A stretch of 64,000 nt of DNA. It comes from Methylocystis echinoides. Lineage in GTDB: Bacteria > Pseudomonadota > Alphaproteobacteria > Rhizobiales > Beijerinckiaceae. Both the position numbers and the translations under genes were made by a program. The DNA lies in the NCBI RefSeq assembly GCF_027923385.1, contig NZ_BSEC01000001.1, positions 4,147,430 to 4,211,429 of the forward strand, written 5' to 3'. Positions within the stretch are counted from its first letter, which is position 1. Each line of letters opens with the position of its first letter. The notes beneath the pieces are model-generated. The model was not told where the DNA came from. It made no database searches and saw only the letters and a program-made list of their open reading frames with translations. Below, in pieces: positions 19,085-27,906 of this stretch.

Positions 19085-19629
19085 AGAAAGAACGGCGCGC
19101 CCTCCCACTGGAAATCCGAGCCGCGCGGAGCAATCCGCGCCGCCTGGAGGGGCTTGCGGCAACCTACGGAACCGAGACGCGCATCGCCGATTTCGTCGAA
19201 ACGATCCGGCCGGGCGCTTTCGCCACTTCTCTCGCCAGCGGGCGCGACATTCTCGCGCTCGCCGATCACGATCCGCAGCGCGTCCTTGGGCGCACCAAGA
19301 GCGGAACGCTCCGCCTTTCCGAGGACACGCGCGGCCTTGCTTTCGCGATCGACCTGCCGGACACGCAAGCGGCCCACGACATCCTCGCTCTCGCCGAGCG
19401 CGGCGACCTCGGGGGCATGTCTTTCGGCTTTACGGTGGAGACCGGCGGAGACGTGTGGACCGGGAACCGCCGCGAGCTACGGGCCGTGACGCTGCACGAA
19501 ATCTCGGTCGTGTCTGCGTGGCCTGCGTATGACGGCACGATCGTTGAGCCCCGCGCGGCGCACCAGCGAGGCCCCTCGACGCGCGAGCTCGCGCGTCGTT
19601 ATCTCGAAACGCTGCGAGGTTGCAAATGA
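19081..19629 (+). CDS. HK97-family prohead protease
   Basis: A 182-residue serine protease that trims the capsid precursor. The fold is recognisable from GLAATYGTETRIADFVETIRPGAF, then His63 in ALADHDPQRVLG, and Ser114 in GGMSFGF, the catalytic pair. It begins at GTG 19081, overlapping the capsid stop by 4 bases, and its end overlaps the portal ATG by 4 bases, so capsid, protease and portal form one coupled unit. Length is normal. Confidence 0.93.
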   Translation: MKKERRALPLEIRAARSNPRRLEGLAATYGTETRIADFVETIRPGAFATSLASGRDILALADHDPQRVLGRTKSGTLRLSEDTRGLAFAIDLPDTQAAHDILALAERGDLGGMSFGFTVETGGDVWTGNRRELRAVTLHEISVVSAWPAYDGTIVEPRAAHQRGPSTRELARRYLETLRGCK

Positions 19630-20852
19630 GCTTCCCTTGGGGCCGCATCGGCCAATTTTTCGGGATCGAAAAGCGCGTCGCAACCAGCGACGCTTATCTC
19701 GGGGCTTTTTATGACGGTCGCGGTCGCGGGACGGCTTCGCCCGAGGGCGTGGTTTCAGCGCTGGGCGTGGCCTATGCTTGCGTCTCGCGCCGTGCGCAAG
19801 GGCTCGCCAGCGTCCCCCTTGTTGTTCACCGCAACCTTGGTCCGTCTAACGCCGAACGGGCTGAAGAGCACCCACTTTACGACGTGCTCAATTCGCGGCC
19901 CAACGATTATCAGAGCGCCAATGAATTTCGCGATTACCTTGTCCGCTGTCACGATTTGTATGGAAACGGCTACGCACGCATAGAGCGCAATAACAGAGGC
20001 CAGGTGGTAGCGCTGCATCCCTTCGCGCCCACGATGGTTGCGATCGAGCGCTTGGCAAACGGTCGTCTTCGCTACCGCGCGACGGACTTCACAGGCCGCG
20101 TATGGGTTCTATTGCAAGACGAGATGCTCCATGTGCGCGGCCCGAGCCGGAACAATGTCTACGGCCTCTCGCCGCTGCATTCGGCGCGCGGCACGGTTGG
20201 GCTCGCCGTGGCGCACACGGAAACGGCCGAGGCGCTGACCGAGAATAAATTGCAGCCTGGCGGTATTCTAGTGTTCCCGAACAGCTTAACCGGCGAACAG
20301 CGTAAGCAATTGCGAGAGACGACTGCTTCGCTCTTCGCGAGAACTGAAAATGCCGGACGGCTGATGATACTGGACGGCGGCGCGAAATATGAGCACCTGG
20401 CATTTTCGCCGCATGACGCGCAATTTCTAGAGAGCTACAAGCTTTCGATTGAAGAGATCGCCCGCATTTACGACTGCCCGCCGACAAGCGTCGGCATCAC
20501 GGACAAAAGCACATACAGCAACACCGAACAGGAAGCCCTCGCGCTTGTGCGCAACTGCCTTGCGCCCCTTGCGGCTCGTTTTGAGAGCGCCTATGCGCGC
20601 TGCCTTCTGACCGACGCAGGCCGCCGCCAATACTTCCTGCGGCACGATTTCTCGGAACTTTTGCGCGGCGACATGAATACCAGGTTCCAAGCCTATAGGC
20701 TCGCGAGAGAGGTTGGCGTCTACTCTCCCAACGATGTGCGCCGCCTGGAGAATGAAGCGCCGATCCCGGGCGGCGATCAGTATCACATGCCCTCGAACTG
20801 GGTCGCCTTGGGATCTGACGCGGCCCCAGGGCAGACCGGGAACGCGCCGTGA
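19626..20852 (+). CDS. phage portal protein, HK97 family
   Basis: A 408-residue portal that forms the DNA entry ring. Typical blocks are VAYACVSRRAQGLASVPLVV, HPLYDVLNSRPNDYQSANEFRDYLV in parts, LHPFAPTMVAIERL, ARIYDCPPTSVGITDKSTYSNTEQE and LRHDFSELLRGDMNTRFQAY. ATG 19626 overlaps the protease stop. In most HK97-like phages the portal precedes the protease and capsid; here it follows them. Its stop overlaps the next HTH gene. Confidence 0.93.
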   Translation: MSFPWGRIGQFFGIEKRVATSDAYLGAFYDGRGRGTASPEGVVSALGVAYACVSRRAQGLASVPLVVHRNLGPSNAERAEEHPLYDVLNSRPNDYQSANEFRDYLVRCHDLYGNGYARIERNNRGQVVALHPFAPTMVAIERLANGRLRYRATDFTGRVWVLLQDEMLHVRGPSRNNVYGLSPLHSARGTVGLAVAHTETAEALTENKLQPGGILVFPNSLTGEQRKQLRETTASLFARTENAGRLMILDGGAKYEHLAFSPHDAQFLESYKLSIEEIARIYDCPPTSVGITDKSTYSNTEQEALALVRNCLAPLAARFESAYARCLLTDAGRRQYFLRHDFSELLRGDMNTRFQAYRLAREVGVYSPNDVRRLENEAPIPGGDQYHMPSNWVALGSDAAPGQTGNAP

Positions 20853-21223
20853 CCCTGCCGACGCTGCGCACTCCCGAGGAGGTTGCGGCTCATTTTGGGA
20901 TGAGCGTCCGCACTCTCAGCGATCACGCGCGCAAGCACGGAATTGGCACTAAGATAGGCAAAACGCGCCGTTTCACTGACGCGGATATCCTCGCCCTGAT
21001 CGAGGCCGGACGATGCTCAAACTCTATCGCCGAAAACGGGACAAAAATTGGCGCATCCGCGGGACGCTCTTCAGGTGCAAGCTTGAAGAAAGCACGGGAA
21101 CTGCTGACCGCCCGCAAGCTGAATTGCTCCTCACCGCCCGCATCACGGAAATCACGCAACGCCACGTCAAAGGCGCCGTGCTCGGTCATCGCCCTTCCCC
21201 GTCCTTCGCAGAGGCAGTCGTGA
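20849..21223 (+). CDS. HTH DNA-binding protein (excisionase-like)
   Basis: Reading from GTG 20849, overlapping the portal stop. Residues about 4-52 (TPEEVAAHFGMSVRTLSDHARKHGIGTKIGK, then RRFTDADILALIEAG) form a MerR/excisionase-type HTH that usually binds DNA next to att sites. The frame stays open to 21223, 211 bases into the integrase gene, where the product becomes Ser/Arg-rich and probably non-structured. A functional role in the excision/integration switch is likely from its position; the length of the C-terminus is uncertain. Confidence 0.7.
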   Translation: MTLPTLRTPEEVAAHFGMSVRTLSDHARKHGIGTKIGKTRRFTDADILALIEAGRCSNSIAENGTKIGASAGRSSGASLKKARELLTARKLNCSSPPASRKSRNATSKAPCSVIALPRPSQRQS

Positions 21224-22017
21224 GCTACATTGAGAAAGGAGGCGAGCGTCGCTTTTTGTTGCCTTTGCTCGACATTTTCAGCGATCGACCCATAGACGCT
21301 ATCCACCAAGAGGAAATTGACGGAGCGGCGCGCCGACTGCTTCCGGGCCGGTCCCCGGCAACCCTCAATCGCCAAATCTTTGCGCCGATGAGCGCCGTTT
21401 TGAAATCCGCCGGGGTCGAGACCAAGATCAGACGCCGCAAGGAGGTGGAGCGCGAGCCGCGATGGTTGACGCCAAAGGAGGCAAAACAGCTGGTCGACGC
21501 CTGCAACCCGTCACTGCGGCCGCTCGTGATTTTCCTGGTCTATACCGGTGCACGTGTCGGCGAGGCGCTTTGGCTCGATTGGCGATATGTGGACCTGTCT
21601 AGGGCGCACGTCGCCTTCCCAAGAACCAAGAACGGCGAGCCGAGAGGGCTCCCGCTGCATCCTGAAGCCGTCGCGGCTCTTGCCGCTCTTTCACACCGCG
21701 AAGGGGAAATCTTCAGGCGACCCGACGGCCTGCCCTATACGCGCCCCGACGACGAGGACGAAGCCGACACTTCGGCGGGAAGTCGCATCGCCCGCGCCTT
21801 TGGCGCGGCCTGCCGGAGGGCTGGGATTGAGCATTTTCGACCGCACGACTGTCGACACACTTGGGCGACCTGGCACTACCAGCAACATCGGGATTTGCTC
21901 GCGCTGAAACGGGCGGGCGGATGGAAATCCGAGGCGATGGTTTCACGCTACGCCCACGTCAATAGTGAGAACTTGCGAGCCGAGATCGAAGCGCTGCCAA
22001 GCCTCAAAAGTGGGTGA
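21013..22017 (+). CDS. int: tyrosine-type site-specific integrase
   Basis: A 334-residue phage integrase. The catalytic residues are in place: Arg181 (YTGARVGEALWL), His278 and Arg281 (HDCRHTWATW), and Tyr313 (SRYAHVN). The N-terminal part (residues 1-150) contains the arm/core-binding SAM-like region. It starts at ATG 21013 inside the preceding HTH reading frame and ends 72 bases before attR. It would catalyse insertion at the tRNA-Thr 3' end. Confidence 0.95.
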   Translation: MLKLYRRKRDKNWRIRGTLFRCKLEESTGTADRPQAELLLTARITEITQRHVKGAVLGHRPSPSFAEAVVSYIEKGGERRFLLPLLDIFSDRPIDAIHQEEIDGAARRLLPGRSPATLNRQIFAPMSAVLKSAGVETKIRRRKEVEREPRWLTPKEAKQLVDACNPSLRPLVIFLVYTGARVGEALWLDWRYVDLSRAHVAFPRTKNGEPRGLPLHPEAVAALAALSHREGEIFRRPDGLPYTRPDDEDEADTSAGSRIARAFGAACRRAGIEHFRPHDCRHTWATWHYQQHRDLLALKRAGGWKSEAMVSRYAHVNSENLRAEIEALPSLKSG

Positions 22018-22089
22018 AATGTGGGTGTATGATCGCTGAAAAATCTGAAGCACTAAATAAAATAAGGAGTTACATCATGCCGCATACTG

Positions 22090-22137
22090 CCTTGGTAAGG
22101 GAGAGGTCGAGAGTTCAATCCTCTCTTGCAGCACCAT
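22090..22137 (+). repeat. attR, 48-bp core
   Basis: Right copy of the perfect 48-bp repeat. It has only the 3' portion of tRNA-Thr, without the acceptor and D arms on the 5' side, so it is not a second tRNA gene. It marks the right end of the element. Confidence 0.9.
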
Positions 22138-22254
22138 TCTCCTCGACGACTTGACGTGATCGCCGCTCAGCGAACGGGTCCCTTGCGCCTTTGCTTTTTG
22201 TGGCGGTTTCATTCACAGCAGGAGGCGGCGCGACGCCACCCTGCAGGAGCCGAC

Positions 22255-23007
22255 ATGAGCCCGATTACCGTCTGCCTGATCGCCTTCCTGTTCATCTTTT
22301 CCGCCGCCGTCGCCGGCATGGTGATAAAGGATAGGCTTCCCGAGCATCTCCTGAGCGATGAGTCGCAGGCCATCATCAAGGCGGCGAGAAGCGTCGTCGT
22401 CGGCCTTGCGGCGCTGACGCTCGGCCTGCTGATCGCCACAGCGAAATCCTCCTTCGACGCGAAGGAAACCGAGCTGAAGGACAGCGCGGCGAAAATGATC
22501 GCGCTCAATCGCCTGCTCGGCAAATATGGACCCGACTCCGCAAAGGCCCGCACCGCGCTGCGCCAGGTCGCCCAGAGCGGAATCGGGGTGATCGAAAAGA
22601 TCGGACGGGAAGGGATGAATCACGAGGTGGCCGGCGGCGAAGGAATTGACAGGCTGCTCACCGAACTCATGGAGCTGCCCGAGCGCAACCCCGGTCAGGC
22701 GTGGATCAAGACGTCCGCCCTCTCGCTGGGCAATGACATTTCCATCTCACGCTGGAAAATCTATCAGGGCTCGTCGAGCACGGTGTCGCCGCTGTTTCTT
22801 TCGGTGCTGGTCTTCTGGTTGATGACGATCTTTTTCAGTCTCGGACTGATCGCGCCGATCAACGCCAGCGTGATTTGCGCGCTGTTTACGGCGGCGCTGT
22901 CGATGACCGGCGCCATTCTTCTCACGCTCGAAATGGATCAACCCTATGGCGGCATGATCCAGATGTCGCCAGAGCCGCTGAAAATGGCGCTGAAGCAGTT
23001 CCGCTAG
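22255..23007 (+). CDS. DUF4239 (bestrophin-like) membrane protein
   Basis: A 250-residue inner-membrane protein. The N-terminal segment ICLIAFLFIFSAAVAGMVI-like (residues 5-24), then LPEHLLSDESQAIIKAARSVVVGLAALTLGLLIATAKSSFD matched in blocks, are the hallmark of DUF4239. Two further membrane segments lie at about 178-230 (FLSVLVFWLMTIFFSLGLIA; VICALFTAALSMTGAILLTL). ATG 22255 follows CAGGAG. It is the first chromosomal gene right of the element. Family function is not established; a channel-like role has been suggested from similarity. Confidence 0.85.
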   Translation: MSPITVCLIAFLFIFSAAVAGMVIKDRLPEHLLSDESQAIIKAARSVVVGLAALTLGLLIATAKSSFDAKETELKDSAAKMIALNRLLGKYGPDSAKARTALRQVAQSGIGVIEKIGREGMNHEVAGGEGIDRLLTELMELPERNPGQAWIKTSALSLGNDISISRWKIYQGSSSTVSPLFLSVLVFWLMTIFFSLGLIAPINASVICALFTAALSMTGAILLTLEMDQPYGGMIQMSPEPLKMALKQFR

Positions 23008-23036
23008 AACAGGATGCGATAGACGGCGACGCCGCG

Positions 23037-25511
23037 TCATTCGCAGATGATCGGGCCGATCATGCGTCCGACGTCGATGGACCAGGAGAAGCTGGCCCGG
23101 CAGGCGTTCATGCCGAGCGTGGCGACAATCTCATCCTCCGGCGAGGGATTTGGAATCCATACGCGGCCGTCATAGCCCACGACCAGCGACTCGCCCGATC
23201 CCGCGAGCGAGACATGCGTCCCCGCCGGCAGGAAGGCGCCCTTGCCGTCCTTCAGCACCACAATGACGCCCGCCTGCTGCCTCTTGCCGGCGAAATCGAT
23301 GGCGACGCCCGCGCCCCGGGCAGGCCGCACCATGCGCTCCGACATCGCGACCGTCCTGTTGACAGGCAGCGTGGTCACGTCGATCGCCACCCGGTTCTGC
23401 TCGAAGGCGCGCAGACCGGGAATGACGAGCGTTCCGAGCATATTTGTCTTGCCGGCGGGGCGATTTTCCGAGAGCACCTGCACGCCTGGCGCGCCGGCGT
23501 TCACCAGCGCGAAGGAGTCGTTGATGTGGTTGCTCAAGCCGACGCCGCCGCCCCAGACGCCGACGACGGCGCCGTCGGCGTCGGCATAGCCGCCAACTGT
23601 GCGGCCCATTTGCGAGACGCCGCCCTCGACGCGCCCATATTCGTGGCGGTAGCCCAGCGACGCCTCGCGGTAACTTTCGCGCGGCGCCACGCCGGTATTG
23701 CGCACACGCCAGCCCCAGGAGCCGGGCTCCAGATCGATCGGGCGGCCCGCGTCGACCATCACGCCGCCCAGGCCGCGATTCGGCGCGAAGGAGGTCGAAA
23801 CCGTCGTCTTGCCAAACGGGATGGAGAGGCCGGCGAAGATGCTGCGCTGATCGGGATTGGCGAAATCATAGGTGAGCGCGACATAGGTGGAAATGTCGTC
23901 GAAAAATGTGCGCGAGGCGCCCAGCGACACCATGCGCGAACTCATCGCGCCCGGCCCCTGCTCGATATTCGCCAGCATCAGATTGAGGGATGTCTTTTCA
24001 TCGAAGGGCGCCCGGAAGCTGATCGAGAGGCGATCGAGCGCGCGCGGCGGTCGGATCTGCGCGAGCCAGGCGCCCGTGAAAGGCGTCGGGCCGTAAAGGC
24101 CGGCGCCATACGACTGCGCGAACTGAAAGGGCTGGCCATATGCGTTGAAGGTCGGCGCGGTGACCGAGGCGATGTCGTTGAAGGTTCCGATGGTGCGCTG
24201 TGTGGAGAGCGACAGGGCGACGCCGAACAGACGCGTCTCCAGACTCGCATAAACGAGGCCGCCAAACTCGCCGCGCCAGGCGCTGCCGCCTGCGGCCAAA
24301 GTCGCGACCGCGCGATCGAACAGACGGAGATTGACGCCCGCGCTGGCGTTGGCGAGGCGCGAGGAGGAGGTCTCGCCATGCGCCTCGAGCGTCATCCAGT
24401 CGAGCAGGCCGCCGCGCAGCGAGGCGGAGGCGACGCCCGTGCGTGAATAGGTATCGGACTGAAGCGCGTAATACTGCCGCGGCAGGCCGGCCTCGATCGA
24501 CCAGTCCCACAGGCCGGGCCTGAGTATCTTGCTGCTGACGATGAAGGGCGTCGACGTCTCGATGATGCGGCCCGAGGCGTCGCGCGCCAGAACGCGCGTC
24601 GTGCCATCCCCCGAGATCGGGACCGCGTCGATGCGATAGGGCCCGGCGTCGACAGGCTGGGAAATGGTGAGATTGTTGTTGACGTAAACGTCGACGGTCG
24701 TCGGCACCGCCGCCGATCCCGTGATCGACGGCAGCGCCGCGGTGACGACGTCGGGACGCAGACCGAACTGACGCTGAACCTGCGCGCCGCCAAGCCGCAC
24801 GGAGCGCGCCCAGGCGGGCCCGGTGGAGATTGTGTCGCCGACGACATAATTGATCATCCGCTCGGTGTCGGCGTAAGTGTAATTTGTTTCGAGACGCGCC
24901 TGCGTGAACCGGCTGACGACGGTCGAGCCGATGATGGCGCCCGATTTCAGCGTGCCATATCTGGAAAACAGCCGCGCGTCGAAGGTGCCCGAGGCCCCCT
25001 GGTAATCGAAGCCGCCATTGCGGAAGTCGCGCATGACGCCCGTGCGCAGATGATAATTCAGCACGCCGCCGACGCCGGCCTCGAGCGGCTCGGAGGTCTT
25101 CGACTCCTTCTTCTCGCCATAGACCACCTCACCCATCGCCTGCGGCGCAAGCGTGAGGCGCATGCGCTGTCCCGGCGCATCGTAATCGTATGTAAGCCCG
25201 TCGACGGCGTCGAGCGCGATCTCCTCGTCCGGCGCCCCGGAGCCCGGCGCCTTGACGCCAATTTCCGTGAGTTCCGAGCGCGGCGACGTGAAATTCCCCA
25301 GCGCATCGCGACGGAATTTCGCGATGAGATTTTTCGGGCGTCCGTTGACGAATACTTCGAGATGCAGCGCGTTGGCTTTCGCGACGGTCGACGCAGGCGC
25401 TTCCTGCGCCGCGAGGGCGCAGGGCGTCAGAGTCATCAAACCGGCAAGAATGCAGCGCAGCGCAGGCATCCGAGGCAAAGACGCCTCAGCGTTGCTCCAC
25501 GGCCTCTGCAT
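23037..25511 (-). CDS. fimbrial outer-membrane usher protein
   Basis: An 824-residue FimD/PapC-type usher that translocates pilin subunits across the outer membrane. A signal peptide is present (LRCILAGLMTLTPCALAAQ). Usher landmarks include GNFTSPRSELTEIGV in the N-terminal domain, YVVGDTISTGPAWARSVRLGG, a plug-like region VDVYVNNNLTISQPVDAGPYRIDAVP in parts, a long beta-barrel, and two C-terminal Cys residues. An alternative start at 25469 would begin directly at the signal peptide. It overlaps the chaperone gene by 26 bases and is the last gene of the operon. Confidence 0.9.
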   Translation of the reverse strand: MQRPWSNAEASLPRMPALRCILAGLMTLTPCALAAQEAPASTVAKANALHLEVFVNGRPKNLIAKFRRDALGNFTSPRSELTEIGVKAPGSGAPDEEIALDAVDGLTYDYDAPGQRMRLTLAPQAMGEVVYGEKKESKTSEPLEAGVGGVLNYHLRTGVMRDFRNGGFDYQGASGTFDARLFSRYGTLKSGAIIGSTVVSRFTQARLETNYTYADTERMINYVVGDTISTGPAWARSVRLGGAQVQRQFGLRPDVVTAALPSITGSAAVPTTVDVYVNNNLTISQPVDAGPYRIDAVPISGDGTTRVLARDASGRIIETSTPFIVSSKILRPGLWDWSIEAGLPRQYYALQSDTYSRTGVASASLRGGLLDWMTLEAHGETSSSRLANASAGVNLRLFDRAVATLAAGGSAWRGEFGGLVYASLETRLFGVALSLSTQRTIGTFNDIASVTAPTFNAYGQPFQFAQSYGAGLYGPTPFTGAWLAQIRPPRALDRLSISFRAPFDEKTSLNLMLANIEQGPGAMSSRMVSLGASRTFFDDISTYVALTYDFANPDQRSIFAGLSIPFGKTTVSTSFAPNRGLGGVMVDAGRPIDLEPGSWGWRVRNTGVAPRESYREASLGYRHEYGRVEGGVSQMGRTVGGYADADGAVVGVWGGGVGLSNHINDSFALVNAGAPGVQVLSENRPAGKTNMLGTLVIPGLRAFEQNRVAIDVTTLPVNRTVAMSERMVRPARGAGVAIDFAGKRQQAGVIVVLKDGKGAFLPAGTHVSLAGSGESLVVGYDGRVWIPNPSPEDEIVATLGMNACRASFSWSIDVGRMIGPIICE

Positions 25512-26199
25512 CGATGGGCCCCACGTCGCTTTGCGCCGTCACTTTCACGGCGCCGCCCTGAAAGCCCTTGGCGGGGCGCGACCACTTGGCCTCCGAATGC
25601 GCAAGCGCATAGCCGACGAGACCGGCGCCGAAAGAGACGGAGCCCTTGCCTTTCAGCGTCAAGGCGGAAATGCGCACGCGCCGGTCGCCATCGTTGCGCA
25701 GGGTGACGACGACATTTCCGCCCTCCTTGCGCCAGCCCCAGGAGAGTTGCGGCGACGCGCCGCCCGGCGGCTCGACGAAGACGGGGATGGAATAACGCAT
25801 CGCCATCGTGACAGCGTTCGGGCGCTGATCCTGCGGTCCCGGCAGTTCGTCGACGATCACCCGGTAATATTCGGGCTCCGTCACCGGCGCGTCATCCGTG
25901 CGCAGCACGCGCACGGCATAACTCTGCTTGCTGACGAGTTCGGCGGTCGGCGGACTGGCGACGACGCTTTCAGTCGGCTCCAGCTGCTCCGCGCCGTCGA
26001 CAAGCCGCCATCTGAACACGCGCACCTGCGCATTGATCGGACGATCGCCCGTGTTTTCGAGATTGATCACGCCGGAGGCGGCCGGCGGCGTAAGCTCCAG
26101 CATCACGGGCGAGGCCTGCAGCGAGGCGCCCCGCGCGGCCGTCGCGGCGACGAGGCCCAGCAGAAGGCCGAGGGAGCGGGTGTGGTTTGCGTATGTCAT
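25486..26199 (-). CDS. periplasmic pilus chaperone
   Basis: A 237-residue pilus-assembly chaperone with a signal peptide (residues 1-25, ending AARGASLQ). The first immunoglobulin-like domain shows SPVMLELTPPAASGVINLENTG and the VRVFRWR strand; EPEYYRVIVDELP and MRYSIPVFVEPP follow in the donor-strand region. It lies between the pilin and usher genes and would hold pilin subunits folded in the periplasm. Sequence is closer to the archaic (Csu-like) chaperones that partner with SCPU pilins than to PapD. Confidence 0.9.
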   Translation of the reverse strand: MTYANHTRSLGLLLGLVAATAARGASLQASPVMLELTPPAASGVINLENTGDRPINAQVRVFRWRLVDGAEQLEPTESVVASPPTAELVSKQSYAVRVLRTDDAPVTEPEYYRVIVDELPGPQDQRPNAVTMAMRYSIPVFVEPPGGASPQLSWGWRKEGGNVVVTLRNDGDRRVRISALTLKGKGSVSFGAGLVGYALAHSEAKWSRPAKGFQGGAVKVTAQSDVGPIDAEAVEQR

Positions 26200-26277
26200 A
26201 TTCGGGCCCGGTGAGCGCGCGGATTCAATTGCATGAGAACGAGAGGGCGCCGTTTCGCACGGCGCCCCGGCGATACT

Positions 26278-26763
26278 TCAGTAATTGACAGTTACGGTGA
26301 CCGTGTCGCTATAGGTGCCGGCGCCGGGGACGGCCTGCGCGGGCACGCGCCCATAGACGTTGAGGTTCACCGCGGCGCCCGTGCCTGAGCCGGTAATCAT
26401 GTTGGGGCTTGCTTCCGTCCACACAGTCGTGCGGGCGGCGTCGGTGTAGAGCGCATAATTGACGGTGGTGGCGCCGGACGTCATCTTGCGCGCGGCATAG
26501 GTCGCGCCAGCGCCAGCGCCTGCGTTCAAGCCGACCGAATAGGCGGTGCCGCTCGAACAGTTGACGCCGATCGTCGTCGCCACATCCACATCGGCGGACA
26601 GCGAGGACAGCGACCCGAAGTTCAGCGCGCCGCCGGTGACCGTGCAGCTCCCGAGGATGCTCATGGAGACCGCAAGGTTGGCGGTCGCCGTTGCGGCCAC
26701 CGCCGGGGCGGCTCCAGCCACGGCCAACCCGGCCGCGAGGGTCAATGTTAAGATACGCTTCAT
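26278..26763 (-). CDS. spore coat U (SCPU) domain pilin
   Basis: A 161-residue secreted pilin-type subunit. A signal peptide (1-23, ending AVAA) precedes the SCPU fold: MSILGSCTVTGGALNFGSLS with a first Cys, then IGVNCSSGTAYSVGLNAGA with the second, which form a disulphide in this family. The C-terminus ends TYSDTVTVTVNY, the usual closing strand. First gene of the pilin-chaperone-usher operon; an archaic chaperone-usher pilus or surface coat subunit. Confidence 0.92.
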   Translation of the reverse strand: MKRILTLTLAAGLAVAGAAPAVAATATANLAVSMSILGSCTVTGGALNFGSLSSLSADVDVATTIGVNCSSGTAYSVGLNAGAGAGATYAARKMTSGATTVNYALYTDAARTTVWTEASPNMITGSGTGAAVNLNVYGRVPAQAVPGAGTYSDTVTVTVNY

Positions 26764-27000
26764 GTGCTCGGCTCCTGCGAGTTACGATGTCAGAAAATGC
26801 ATGTTTATAGTTACGCTTTAGCCTTAATTTGACATTAACCCGCTGAAGTTGCAGGGGTTGCTAAACGCAACCCACGACTTGAAAAACGCCCTCGCCGGCG
26901 CGCGCGACGCATGTAGATGCGCACGCACGTCCGCGTGCCTGCGCGGTGGCCTGTCTGGCGAGATTGAGTGCCGGGAAGAAGGTCAGGAAAGGGCGCGGCC

Positions 27001-27038
27001 CAGATGCGCGCGCCCTGGCGTGCGCGCGGACGCATCTG
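27001..27038. other. GC-rich hairpin upstream of pilus operon
   Basis: CAGATGCG at 27001 pairs perfectly with CGCATCTG at 27031; further G/C pairs extend inside. It lies in the 286-base stretch between the pilin and the next minus-strand gene and may be a terminator of that gene without a clear T-run, or a dispersed repeat. The rest of 26764-27049 shows no gene. Confidence 0.5.
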
Positions 27039-27049
27039 CGCTTTCGCGC

Positions 27050-27328
27050 CTATTCCACCGAAAAATAGAAATAGGCCAGCGAGGCCGCGGTCAGCAGCAG
27101 CGCGGAAATCGCCGCATAGGCGACGACGACCCGCAGCCGGCGCGGCTCGGGCGCCAGCGCGTCGTTCCGTTTCACCGCGCGCAGATAAAGCCCCGCGAGA
27201 AGAAGCGCGACGCCACACAGATAGAAGGAGATGAGCGCGGTGAGTTGCGCGCTGTAGCTTTCCGCGGCCTGCGGCGACGGCGCCCCGGTGAACACGGCGA
27301 CGATGAGTTCACGAAACGAGGCTCTCAT
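27050..27328 (-). CDS. small membrane protein of unknown function
   Basis: A 92-residue protein with two clear transmembrane segments: LTALISFYLCGVALLLAGLYL (about 28-48) and VVVAYAAISALLLTAASLAYF in parts (about 67-88), separated by a basic loop (RAVKRNDALAPEPRRLR). The charge pattern puts the loop on the cytoplasmic side. It precedes the pilus operon on the same strand but at 286 bases distance. No family recognised. Confidence 0.65.
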   Translation of the reverse strand: MRASFRELIVAVFTGAPSPQAAESYSAQLTALISFYLCGVALLLAGLYLRAVKRNDALAPEPRRLRVVVAYAAISALLLTAASLAYFYFSVE

Positions 27329-27405
27329 CCGCGCCCCCGACCGGCGCGCCTTGCCTTTCCCGCGCCGCGTGACAAACTGCGCCCCTCACCACGGGACGTC
27401 ACGCG

Positions 27406-27810
27406 ATGCGCATGAAGACGAGCCTTTTTCTGATCAGCCTGCTCGCGGGCGTCATCCCCGCGCACGCCGACTGGCTGCGCGCCGGGCAGGATGATTTTTC
27501 GACGATCTATTACGATCCCGCCACACGCCGCAGCCTTCCCGACGGCCCGATCGAACTGAAAGCCCTCACCGACTACGATCCGCAATCGCCGCAAGCCGCC
27601 GCCTTCAAACTCTCCGAAAAGGGCCTCTCGGAAATCGAAACGACCGTCTTCGACTGCGCGAAGGGCGCCTATCGTTCGCAGGGCGGAAGCTGGTATGCGG
27701 GACATATGGCGACAGGCTCCGTCAGAAGCGATTACCCGGCAAAAACGACATGGTCCAAGGTTCCATCCTTTTATGCGTCGCTGTTCGCAATAACCTGCGC
27801 CAGGAACTGA
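27406..27810 (+). CDS. secreted protein, surface-adhesin E-like
   Basis: A 134-residue exported protein. The signal peptide is residues 1-21 (KTSLFLISLLAGVIPAHA). The mature part begins DWLRAGQDDFSTIYYDPATRRS and continues ALTDYDPQSPQAAAFKLSEKGL with two Cys (VFDCAKGAY and AITCARN), the pattern of the small surface-adhesin E/CNP1-like proteins, which bind no known enzyme substrate. ATG 27406 or 27412 could start it. Function unproven. Confidence 0.65.
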   Translation: MRMKTSLFLISLLAGVIPAHADWLRAGQDDFSTIYYDPATRRSLPDGPIELKALTDYDPQSPQAAAFKLSEKGLSEIETTVFDCAKGAYRSQGGSWYAGHMATGSVRSDYPAKTTWSKVPSFYASLFAITCARN

Positions 27811-27906
27811 AGCATGTCCCGGTCCGGGTGGATCGGACCGAAGCGCTGACCTTCTGTTTCATCGCGCTCGAACCGTTTTCCGCTCCGGCGGAATGCGCTC
27901 TAAAGC

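Noticed and set aside
22081-22137. Second tRNA-Thr gene at the right end of the element
   Set aside because: Only the 3' 48 bases are present; the acceptor 5' strand and D arm are missing, so it is attR.
22875-24446. 523-residue plus-strand frame opposite the usher
   Set aside because: Covers the usher gene on the other strand; low-complexity composition; no start signal.
27820-27905. Small RNA or gene between 27811 and 27906
   Set aside because: The stretch is a GC-rich imperfect palindrome, more like a dispersed repeat or terminator; no other support.
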